From the NCBI GenBank assembly GCA_903877135.1, contig CAIRCN010000020.1, positions 62,001 through 126,000 on the forward strand: a stretch of 64,000 nt of DNA. Direction: 5' to 3'. The translations under genes were made by a program, and so were the position numbers. Under the pieces are notes generated by a model that was not told the origin of the DNA, made no database searches, and was given only the letters and a program-made list of their open reading frames with translations. This DNA comes from an uncultured Opitutia bacterium. GTDB lineage: Bacteria; Verrucomicrobiota; Verrucomicrobiia; Opitutales; Opitutaceae. Of the stretch, positions 53,558 through 60,419 are shown in pieces; position 1 is the stretch's first letter; each line of letters opens with the position of its first letter.

Positions 53558-55849
53558 TCAGTAAAGTGGCGCGTTGTTCTTCGGGTCGTTGATGAGCGCC
53601 TGAAAGCGCGGGTCGGCGCGCAGCGGGGCATAGAGCCGCTCTGTCTGGAGGTAGTGGACGTTCACGTAGCTGGGGCGGTGGAGCAGGCGTGTGTATTCGG
53701 CGAGCGCGCGCTCCTTGTCGCCGTCCAACAAATAATCATTGGCCAGAAACTCGCTGAAGCGCGCACTATCGAAGGCATCAAGCGACTCCGGCATGAGCTC
53801 TGTGCATTTTCGGGCGTGCGCGAGGGCTGCCTCCTTTTGACCGAGGATGAGCTCTATTAGAGCCAACCCCGCCCAGAGATTATTGTTGGCGGGTTGAAGC
53901 TGCAACGTGGCCTGAACCTCGGCTGGGAAACCGCCGAGCCGCGCCTGTGCGGCAGCGACATCGCCATGCACAAAGTAAGCGAGGGCGCTGAACACAGCTT
54001 GTTCCGAACGAGGCCTGCCGTCGGTGTCGAAGTAGGGTTGCAACTGGTCGAGCCGCTTATATTCGATCATGTCGTCCATGCGATTGGCGCGACCCTTCCG
54101 CCAGGCAATGACCCGAGGTGTGTTTTGCTGTTCGGGTGAGAGCTGCGCGAACCAATCCTCGCTTTCCTTCCAAGAGCCGGTAGCGTCGAAGAGGAGCAGG
54201 TGAAGCCTGAACAGGTCGGGCAAATCGTCGGGCAGCAGGGCCACCAGCCGGCGCTGGACAGCGATGGCTTCATCCCACCGCCGGACTAATTCCAAGGACG
54301 AGACGAGGTTGCGGGCATAATTGAAATTAGCCTGCTCGAGCTGGTAAGCTTTCCAAAGATTCGAAAGCGATTCAGTCCAGCGGCCCTGCCGGCGCTGGAT
54401 GAGGCCGAGAGAACTGAAAGCAGTCGGATCGTTGGGCTTCATCCGCGCGAGTTTTTTATACTGCTCGGTGGCGCGCGCATAATCGCGGTAGGCGTAGTAG
54501 GCGTAGGTGCCGAGTGCCTGGATGACGTCGGGCGACTCCGGCGCGAGACGGACAGCCTGAGCAATGGCGGCGTCGGCCTGGGCGAGGCGGGCCGGTGTGT
54601 GGTCGTAGTTCCAAAAGACGTTGAGCGCGTGGGTGACAGCCAACTCGCCCCACGCCGCGGCGAACTTGGGATCCTGTTGCACGGCCAGTTGGTATAGCGC
54701 CTCCTGCTTATCGAGACCGGTCTTGGTGTTGCGGTCGCGGTTGCGTGAAGCGCGGCCCTGCAGGTAGGAATCGTAGGAGACGGGGTTTTCCGTAGGACGG
54801 CGCTCAAGGAGTTTCTGGGTCTGCGGCGTGAGCGCCGCCTCGAGCGCGCCGGCAATCTCGGTGGCGAGCGCGGCCTGAATCGCGAACACATCGGTGAGAT
54901 CGCGGTCGTAGCTTTTCGCCCAGACATGCTCGTCGGTGCGGGCGTTGATGAGCTGGCCGGTGACGCGGACTTTGTTGCCGGAGCGGCGCACGCTGCCCTC
55001 GAGAATGTAGGCAACGCCGAGCTCCTCGCCAATTTGGCGGAGCGATTTCTTCGAGTCGCGATACTGCACGACCGTCGTGCGCGAGACGACTTTCAGGTCG
55101 CGAATGAGCGCGAGGTTCGTGAGCAAATCCTCGTGCACGCCGTCAGCGAAGAAGCCCGTGTCCTTCTCATCGCTCATGTTGGCGAAGGGAAGGACGGCGA
55201 TCGATTTGTCGCTGATTTTTGCCGCAACCGGCGCTGAGACAGGCTCGGCGGCCAAAGGTTTTTCCTTCGCCGCCGGGCGCAACGCGAAAAACGCGGCTGC
55301 GCCAATCGCGATCACGGCGACCATGGCGATGGCAAACAGGGGTGTCTTGCTGGGTATTGCTGGCGCCGGTGATGCAGTCGGCGAGGCGGCGACTTCAGCC
55401 GTGCGGCGGGGCTCGAGCAGGCGCTTGGTCTGCGTGACAAACTCGGGGGTGGGCATGCCGCCGGCCAATCGCGTCCACTGCACGCGCATGAACTGCTCGG
55501 GCACAAGTGCGGCTGACTCCGCGGTGGCATCAATCACCACCGGCACGATGAACGGCACGCCGTCCGCCATATCGTGGGTGCGTTCGACGGCGATTTTCCA
55601 TTCACGGCGGAAGTAACCTTCGGTGCGCTGCTGCGTGCGCGCCGAGATCACCGGCATGAAGAGAGCACAGGCGCGGATTTGCCCGCGAATCTTGGCGTCC
55701 CAAGTGTCGCCGCCGCGCAGTTCGTTCTGGTCGAACCACACCTCAATACCAAAGCCCCGCAGCGCGTCAGCGATACGGCGCGCCGCTTCGGTATCTTCGC
55801 GGGCATAGCTGAGAAAAATACCGCCAAGAGTCAGGAGATGTTCCGGCAT
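53558..55849 (-). CDS. TIR-TM-TolB-like-TPR protein, first gene of the operon
   Basis: The 763-residue protein has a TIR_2 domain (about 10-145; E83 in GYFRREW), a linker, a membrane helix (about 171-190, LFAIAMVAVIAIGAAAFFAL) ending in RPAAKE, a TolB-N/FlgO-like domain of the HEDLLTNL subtype (about 213-340; SDKSIAVLPFANMSDEKDTG) and TPRs (about 350-740). The tail FQALINDPKNNAPLY matches the 36416 and 38739 proteins. Its N-terminus (MPEHLLTLGGIFLSYARED) differs from the MSExTKAVFLSY start of the others. It is preceded by an AT-rich gap with a candidate promoter and a terminator, which makes it the operon head. No Shine-Dalgarno is evident. Confidence 0.92.
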   Translation of the reverse strand: MPEHLLTLGGIFLSYAREDTEAARRIADALRGFGIEVWFDQNELRGGDTWDAKIRGQIRACALFMPVISARTQQRTEGYFRREWKIAVERTHDMADGVPFIVPVVIDATAESAALVPEQFMRVQWTRLAGGMPTPEFVTQTKRLLEPRRTAEVAASPTASPAPAIPSKTPLFAIAMVAVIAIGAAAFFALRPAAKEKPLAAEPVSAPVAAKISDKSIAVLPFANMSDEKDTGFFADGVHEDLLTNLALIRDLKVVSRTTVVQYRDSKKSLRQIGEELGVAYILEGSVRRSGNKVRVTGQLINARTDEHVWAKSYDRDLTDVFAIQAALATEIAGALEAALTPQTQKLLERRPTENPVSYDSYLQGRASRNRDRNTKTGLDKQEALYQLAVQQDPKFAAAWGELAVTHALNVFWNYDHTPARLAQADAAIAQAVRLAPESPDVIQALGTYAYYAYRDYARATEQYKKLARMKPNDPTAFSSLGLIQRRQGRWTESLSNLWKAYQLEQANFNYARNLVSSLELVRRWDEAIAVQRRLVALLPDDLPDLFRLHLLLFDATGSWKESEDWFAQLSPEQQNTPRVIAWRKGRANRMDDMIEYKRLDQLQPYFDTDGRPRSEQAVFSALAYFVHGDVAAAQARLGGFPAEVQATLQLQPANNNLWAGLALIELILGQKEAALAHARKCTELMPESLDAFDSARFSEFLANDYLLDGDKERALAEYTRLLHRPSYVNVHYLQTERLYAPLRADPRFQALINDPKNNAPLY

Positions 55850-55867
55850 GTAAGCATTTCTGTTGGT

Positions 55868-55902
55868 AGTTATTAATGTAATGACTCAAGCACATAAATC
55901 AA
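55868..55902 (-). promoter_or_regulatory. candidate promoter of the TIR operon
   Basis: On the minus strand TTGATT (55897-55902) and TACATT (55875-55880) are 16 bases apart, in a locally AT-rich patch just upstream of the first TIR gene. A start near 55868 would leave a leader of about 19 bases. Matches to consensus are partial and no operator or second signal is seen, so this is only a candidate. Confidence 0.35.
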
Positions 55903-56082
55903 TGCCAGTAGTCATGATGCCACTCAGCCGACCATATTTCATACACCGGCAAGCTAATCCGCTGCCGATACTCAAGGTTATGGGTCTTCCAGATCACCGG
56001 TAACTCGTGAGCACAAATGAAGGTGACCAAGCCATTCGGCTGTCTTCTGGGAAAGCGCCTTTTCCACAGTATAAATAAAGAA

Positions 56083-56110
56083 CCGGGGCGGGAAATATTT
56101 CCCGCCCCGG
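56083..56110. terminator. perfect palindromic bidirectional terminator
   Basis: A perfect 28-base palindrome (arm CCGGGGCGGGAAAT) is followed by TGTTGTTTT on the plus strand and by TTCTTTATTT on the minus strand. It lies 33 bases after the stop of the 79-residue minus-strand gene and should stop that transcript before the TIR operon. Together with the operon promoter region it isolates the TIR cluster. Confidence 0.8.
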
Positions 56111-56142
56111 TGTTGTTTTCTGGTTATACCCGCGGCATTGGC

Positions 56143-56382
56143 TCAGGCGGCCTTGCGCCACGGAAGCTGACGGACCAGACGATGCCAAGCTTTGGGCAGG
56201 ATGGCAGCCGCCTGCTTCCAGTCGGTCTTGTTGAACTCTGGTCGCTCCTCCAATGTATCGCTTTCGAAGAGGTAGTCGTCTGCGGTTTGGTTGGAGTCAT
56301 CGACTTCATACCAAGCGACAAACGTCACCCCCGAGAGGATGCCCGGATTCACGACATGGAGCTGTCTTGTCTTTTTCTTCAT
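56143..56382 (-). CDS. small hypothetical protein
   Basis: The 79-residue product begins MKKKTRQLHVVNPGILSGVT and contains VTFVAWYEVDDSNQTADDYL, an acidic middle and a basic, tryptophan-containing end (LPKAWHRLVRQLPWRKAA). No membrane segment, signal or motif is found and no family is recognised. ATG 56382 is chosen over an upstream ATG at 56436, because the extra residues are Arg-rich and look like shadow coding. A perfect terminator follows directly, which supports a real transcript. The coding probability is moderate. Confidence 0.55.
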   Translation of the reverse strand: MKKKTRQLHVVNPGILSGVTFVAWYEVDDSNQTADDYLFESDTLEERPEFNKTDWKQAAAILPKAWHRLVRQLPWRKAA

Positions 56383-56583
56383 GGTCAGATGGAGACTTCG
56401 CACACGATTGCCGCGACGCCTCCCGCCTGACCACAAAACCTGGTAAAGAACGCCCCTACCGTGCCGGCCCCAGCATCTGCGTCAAATGCCACTCGCAAAT
56501 TATTCGCAAGCTGTTATCCTGAAGTGTAATACTCATATTATTCGTCAGGCAGTTTAAAACTGGAAAAGGAAACATAACCTCGT

Positions 56584-57207
56584 TCACTTGCCCAGCTTGC
56601 GGAGCGCCTTGTTGATTTTCCCAAGATCGCAGGCCTCTGGATCGTAGTCAGGCCCTAGCCACTCCCGCCATTCGCGGCCGAGGTCGGTGTGCGGCTCCTT
56701 CAGACACGCAAGCATATCGTGGAACGCCTCCTTCCCGCCGCAATCCTCCGGCGGCCCCGCCCGCTCGCCAGCGAGGCAAACCGGGTAATGCGCGCCTTTC
56801 TCCGCAATGCCGATTTTTTCGACTTTGATCGCCACCTGCCAGCCCTCACCGAAGTGGTAGCCGTAGGTAAAACGCTCGCGGTGCTCAAGGTCCAAGTCGG
56901 CCAGCGTCACGTCACGATCATCCTCGATGGTGAGTTCCTCCTGTTTCAGCGGGTTGCCAAAACGCAGGTCGTCGAGGTTGAAGGCGTGGGTCTGGTAGTC
57001 GAACCAGTCGAACGCGACTTGGATCGCATCGTGCAGACGCGAGACCCACATCGATTCACGGAGGGCGAGCCGCCGCCAAATGCGCGGCTGGCACCCGACG
57101 ACGGAGAGATGCAGCGTGAACACGCGTTCCGCTGCCTTCTTTGCCTTCGCGCCCTGGCCTTCATGGAGTCCAATCATGGAAACCGCCAGTTTGAACGCCC
57201 GCCCCAC
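56584..57207 (-). CDS. plasmid pRiA4b ORF-3 family protein
   Basis: The 207-residue product shows the family pattern: RIWRRLAL, LHDAIQVAFDWFDYQTHAF, a TLADLDLEHRERFTYGYHFG block, GEGWQVAIKVEKI and a cysteine-containing CLAGERAGPPEDCGGKEAF near the end. The family is found on plasmids, in IS1096-like elements and in chromosomes, and its function is not established. No transposase lies nearby, so it need not be mobile here. The start may be ATG 57207 or the Met ten codons later. The 201 bases between it and the 79-residue gene hold nothing else that I can identify. Confidence 0.85.
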   Translation of the reverse strand: MGRAFKLAVSMIGLHEGQGAKAKKAAERVFTLHLSVVGCQPRIWRRLALRESMWVSRLHDAIQVAFDWFDYQTHAFNLDDLRFGNPLKQEELTIEDDRDVTLADLDLEHRERFTYGYHFGEGWQVAIKVEKIGIAEKGAHYPVCLAGERAGPPEDCGGKEAFHDMLACLKEPHTDLGREWREWLGPDYDPEACDLGKINKALRKLGK

Positions 57208-57278
57208 CCGCGCGCAAGCCGCCTATCTAACGCTCGCCGAGCCCCGTCGTCTGCAGGCTAGGGCAAAGGACAGATTAG

Positions 57279-57428
57279 GCTGTGCGGGTATTACCGCTCG
57301 ATGGTTTCGATCCCGTGGTGGTTGCGGTATTGTGGAAAGGTAAGCCTGATTCTCTGCAACGCGCGTTTCTGGAGCATACCCAGCGTTACGTGGCGAACAG
57401 TGGCCTGCCCGAGCCTGTCGGGATCTGA
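57279..57428 (+). pseudogene. LysR-type regulator C-terminal fragment
   Basis: After a TAG stop the plus strand encodes about 49 residues ending in a stop. They read VRVLPLDGFDPVVVAVLWKG, KPDSLQRAFLEHTQRYVANS and so on, which looks like the last strand and helix of a LysR effector-binding domain. No start codon, DNA-binding part or upstream homology is seen, so it would be a 3' gene remnant. Identity is by pattern only. Confidence 0.4.
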
Positions 57429-57477
57429 TAGCTCATGAGTAAATGGATGGATTCGCCCGAGCCCATGCAGTCCAACC

Positions 57478-59595
57478 TCAAAACCGATACGCAACGCTGG
57501 CGCCGAGTTGGCGCGGGTCGGCGCGGTCTTCGTAGCGCGTCGGAGTGTAGTCCGGGTCCGCATTGCCGAAAAAGAAGACGCGTTTCTCGTAGACCTCGTT
57601 GAAAACGTTGCGGCCCCAGACGGTGAATGTCCACGCGCGCCACGCGTAGCCGAAGCTGGCGTTGACGAGGTGGAAGGCGCGGCGGGCCTCGTTGTCGGTG
57701 TTGGAGTCGAGTTGGCTCGCGCGGGCGACGAGTTCGGCGTTGGCGAAAAAGCCCGTGGCGTCGTGCCAGCGCGTGCCGAGCGTGTAACCGTAGCGTGGGG
57801 TATTGGCGAGGCTACGACCACCACCGGTGTAGCCGTTCGGCAGCGTGATGGGGTCGAGCGAGGAATCCATCTGCGCGAGCGTGGCGTGCAGCGACCAGTC
57901 GGGCGTGAGCGCGTAGCCTGCCGCGGCCTCGAGACCGGAGATGGTGGCGTCGTGACCGTTGGCGGTGAAGAAGCGGTAGGTGCCGCCGAAGCCGGCGGAG
58001 TCACGCACCTGCGCGTTGCGGCGCGCGAGGTAGAACACGGTGACCTCGCCCGTGAGGCGGCGGTCGAGCCAGTTGCCGCGCAGGCCGGCCTCGTAGTTCC
58101 AGAGCGTCTCGTTGCCGTAGGTGAGCGGGTCGCCGGCGAGCGGATCGATGCGGGCGTCGAGGTTGACGCCGCCAGCCTTGAAGCCGCGCGTGACGGATGC
58201 GAACACGACGTCATGCTCGCTCAGGTCGTGTTCGAGGGTGATCTTGCCGCCAAAGAGCGTGCCGTCGAAGGTCGGTTGAAACGTGACCGGCGGGGCGTAG
58301 GTGCCGGCGGTGGCGTCGAAATAGGTCTTCGTGCCACGGCCGTCGATGCTGACGCGCTCGGTGCGCAAGCCGACGATGAGGCGCGTGGTGGCGCTGAAGT
58401 CGTGGGCCACCTGGCCAAAGAGGGCGGCGTTGGCGGCGCGGTAGCGGGTGTTGAGGCCGTTGATTTCGGTGGGATAGGAATCGGTGTAGGCACCGTTCTC
58501 GCGGGTGTCGGCGTAGTAGGCGCCAAGCGTCCAGCGGTCGATCCAGCCGAGTGCGCCGCGGGTGAGCGTGGAGTCGAGACGTAGTTCCTGGTTGACGACG
58601 GTGCGGTGGCGGCGGAGGTCGCTGAAGCCTTGGTAGGAGGCGGCCGTCCAATCGTCGTCGTAGCTGTAGCGCGACTGCGTCCAAGTGCCGCCGGTGACGC
58701 TGGTGAGGCGCGCGCCGTCGAAGCCGGTGAAGGTGCCGCGCAGGCTGGCGGCGCGGGAGCGCTGCTCGTCGCGGCCGGGCTGGTCGCTGTAGGTTAGGCG
58801 GCCATTGTTATCGAGGGCGAACTCGTCGAAGCCGTTGCGGAAATCGGCGTAGAGCAGCGCGGCGTCCCAGCGCCAGAGGGGCGAGGGGTTGGCAGTGAAG
58901 CGCAGGCGCGCGGTGAACTCGTCACGGGCGTTGGTGTCGCGGTTGAGCGTAACGTTGTGGCGGTAGCCGTCGCTGTTGGCCTGGTAAATCGCGAGGCGCG
59001 CCATGAGCGCCTCGGGGCGGTCGGCGCTGAGCGGACCGCCGATGGCGAAGCCGCCCTCGCGCAACGCGTTGCCGCCTGCCGCGGCCTCGACCGCGCCGGT
59101 CCAGAACGGTGTGGGGGCGTTGGTGACGAGACGGACGACTCCACCGGCAGCGTTGGCGCCGAACGCCCCGGCCTGCGGGCCGCGGAGCACTTCGACCTGA
59201 CTCACGTCGAAGGTGCCGCCGATCGTGCCGAGGCCGGTGAAGTCGAGGTCATCGACGAGGAAGCGCACCGTGGCATCGGGCGTCTCGCCCTCGTATTGGG
59301 AGTTCTCGCCGATGCCGCGGATCTGGAAAAAGCGCGACCGCGAGGTGGCGCCAGACCAGGTGAGATTGGGGATCTCGTCGGCGAGGTCGCCGAAATGGCG
59401 GACGTTGCCGGCGCGCAGGGCCTGCTGGTCATAGACGGTGACGCTGGCCGGGATGAGTTCGAGAGGTGATTCCCAGAGGTCGGCGGTCACACGCAGCGGC
59501 GCGAGGGTGACGGAGGGAGTGGCGGTTTGCGCGCGGGCGGAGTTAAGCGCGACGAGGGTCGCGGCGGTGAGGAGGATTCGTGTCGGGAGCTTCAT
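57478..59595 (-). CDS. TonB-dependent outer-membrane receptor (thiamine-regulated)
   Basis: The 705-residue protein has a signal peptide (MKLPTRILLTAATLVALNSA, cleavage near RAQ), a TonB-box-like stretch (VTLAPLRVTADL), a plug domain (about 45-155, RFFQIRGIG and VEVLRGPQAGAFGANAAGGV), and a 22-strand beta-barrel ending in the required aromatic residue (SVAYRF). It should import a bulky nutrient across the outer membrane with TonB energy. A TPP riboswitch lies 80-170 bases upstream on the same strand, so the likely cargo is thiamine, a phosphate ester or a precursor. ATG 59595 is chosen because it begins the signal peptide. Confidence 0.93.
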   Translation of the reverse strand: MKLPTRILLTAATLVALNSARAQTATPSVTLAPLRVTADLWESPLELIPASVTVYDQQALRAGNVRHFGDLADEIPNLTWSGATSRSRFFQIRGIGENSQYEGETPDATVRFLVDDLDFTGLGTIGGTFDVSQVEVLRGPQAGAFGANAAGGVVRLVTNAPTPFWTGAVEAAAGGNALREGGFAIGGPLSADRPEALMARLAIYQANSDGYRHNVTLNRDTNARDEFTARLRFTANPSPLWRWDAALLYADFRNGFDEFALDNNGRLTYSDQPGRDEQRSRAASLRGTFTGFDGARLTSVTGGTWTQSRYSYDDDWTAASYQGFSDLRRHRTVVNQELRLDSTLTRGALGWIDRWTLGAYYADTRENGAYTDSYPTEINGLNTRYRAANAALFGQVAHDFSATTRLIVGLRTERVSIDGRGTKTYFDATAGTYAPPVTFQPTFDGTLFGGKITLEHDLSEHDVVFASVTRGFKAGGVNLDARIDPLAGDPLTYGNETLWNYEAGLRGNWLDRRLTGEVTVFYLARRNAQVRDSAGFGGTYRFFTANGHDATISGLEAAAGYALTPDWSLHATLAQMDSSLDPITLPNGYTGGGRSLANTPRYGYTLGTRWHDATGFFANAELVARASQLDSNTDNEARRAFHLVNASFGYAWRAWTFTVWGRNVFNEVYEKRVFFFGNADPDYTPTRYEDRADPRQLGASVAYRF

Positions 59596-59634
59596 GGTGG
59601 TGGTGCCCGACCCAAATTGGACTCCCGACAGAAG

Positions 59635-59649
59635 GGGCGCCACGCGCCC
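59635..59649 (-). terminator. expression-platform hairpin below the TPP riboswitch
   Basis: GGGCGC (59644-59649 on minus) pairs with GCGCCC (59635-59640) around a GTG loop, followed by CTTCTGT. It sits between the TPP aptamer and the receptor start, where a terminator or sequestering hairpin is expected. Its T run is weak. Confidence 0.4.
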
Positions 59650-59677
59650 GGATGGCGCTCTTCGCGGCGCCTGCTGT

Positions 59678-59766
59678 TTCCTTCGTCGGCATGATCCGTT
59701 TCAGGTTCGAAGGGTCGAGTGGCCGGTCGCACCACAGTCTCAGCCCTCCGCGGAGGACACCCCTAC
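59678..59766 (-). promoter_or_regulatory. TPP riboswitch (THI element)
   Basis: The minus strand carries the conserved THI order: AGGGGTG, then GGCTGAGA, then ACCCTTCGAACCTGA, then CGGATCATGCCGACGAAGGA. These match the two pyrimidine and pyrophosphate sensor helices of the TPP aptamer. It precedes the TonB-dependent receptor and should repress it when TPP is abundant. A candidate upstream promoter has TTGCGC (59872-59877) and TATGTA (59851-59856) at a short 15-base spacing. Confidence 0.88.
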
Positions 59767-59890
59767 AGGCATCGCGGACGAAATGCCGATTGCACCTTTG
59801 CGCAAGCTTTAGTTTCCGCGCCGGCCCCGGCACAGGCCATAACTCAAGCATACATATAGACCACTGGAATTGCGCAAAGGACAGGCCTGA

Positions 59891-60004
59891 AAACACAAAA
59901 GCCACCTCATCAGAGGCGGCCGTTGTGACCAGAACACCAAGCAAAACCGGATGAACTACAAACTACGTGGGGATAGATGCGGCCGGGCGCGAAACGCTCA
60001 AAAA
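59891..60004 (-). ncRNA. structured repeat / putative small RNA, copy 1
   Basis: This 114-base segment is one of two similar copies. Read on the minus strand it starts TTTTTGAGCGTTTC, contains a conserved TATCCCCAC and GTAGTTTGTAGTTC core, and ends in a hairpin (59901-59920, 8-bp stem) followed by TTTTGTGTTTT, which is a good intrinsic terminator. Single-base indels relative to copy 2 break every reading frame, which argues for RNA rather than protein. No known RNA family is recognised. Confidence 0.5.
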
Positions 60005-60083
60005 TAGTGCGCGAATTCTCGAAAAACACGCCGCCCACCGGGTGAAGGCGGAAGCCTGCCGCCACCGGGTTCCTCAGGTCCGG

Positions 60084-60227
60084 AAACACAGAGGCCGCCC
60101 TCGCGAGAGGGCGGCCAGTGTGACCTAACACCAAGCAAACCGTTAGAACTACAAACAATCACCGTTCTTGCGAACAGTGCTGACTACATGGGGATAGACG
60201 GCGTCAGATGCAAAACGCTCAAAAAAA
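60084..60227 (-). ncRNA. structured repeat / putative small RNA, copy 2
   Basis: This copy matches copy 1 along its length but carries a 28-base insertion (60156-60183) that itself folds into an 8-bp hairpin with one mismatch. The terminal hairpin (9-bp stem 60093-60101 with 60108-60116) is stronger than in copy 1 and differs in sequence while keeping its place, as in a compensated RNA stem. A TATAAC (60257-60262) lies upstream on the minus strand as a possible -10. The function is unknown. Confidence 0.5.
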
Positions 60228-60419
60228 CTCGGGAAAATCAATCGGTGTCAAACTAAGTTATAACTATTTGTTCATTAACATTAAACAATATTACCAACGT
60301 ATCGTCATAACGGGAGCACTCTACTTGACGCCAAATTCGCCTCTCTCACAGCGAAAATCCCTGCGTAATTCTCATAGAAGTGACGCCCAACGGCGGCACC
60401 GGCACGCGCATCCTCAACC
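60228..60419. other. AT-rich intergenic segment
   Basis: This stretch between the repeats and the KamA-family gene is clearly richer in A+T than the rest of the window (for example 60250-60300). It holds a possible promoter for the putative small RNAs but no convincing gene or further repeat. Confidence 0.5.

Noticed and set aside
24534-55849. CRISPR array or phage island as explanation for the repetitive cluster
   Set aside because: Repeats are whole coding modules, not short direct repeats with spacers; no cas, integrase, capsid or terminase genes were seen.
56017-56430. Plus-strand frame of 137 codons
   Set aside because: It runs through the perfect terminator palindrome and over the 79-residue minus gene, and shows no recognisable pattern.
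56584-57207. pRiA4b ORF-3 gene as proof of an insertion sequence
   Set aside because: No transposase or terminal inverted repeats accompany it; the family also occurs as ordinary chromosomal genes.
55884-59856. Shared 9-mer TGCTTGAGT near the TIR promoter and the receptor promoter
   Set aside because: A given 9-mer can recur by chance in 64 kb, and the flanks do not match; no operator is supported.
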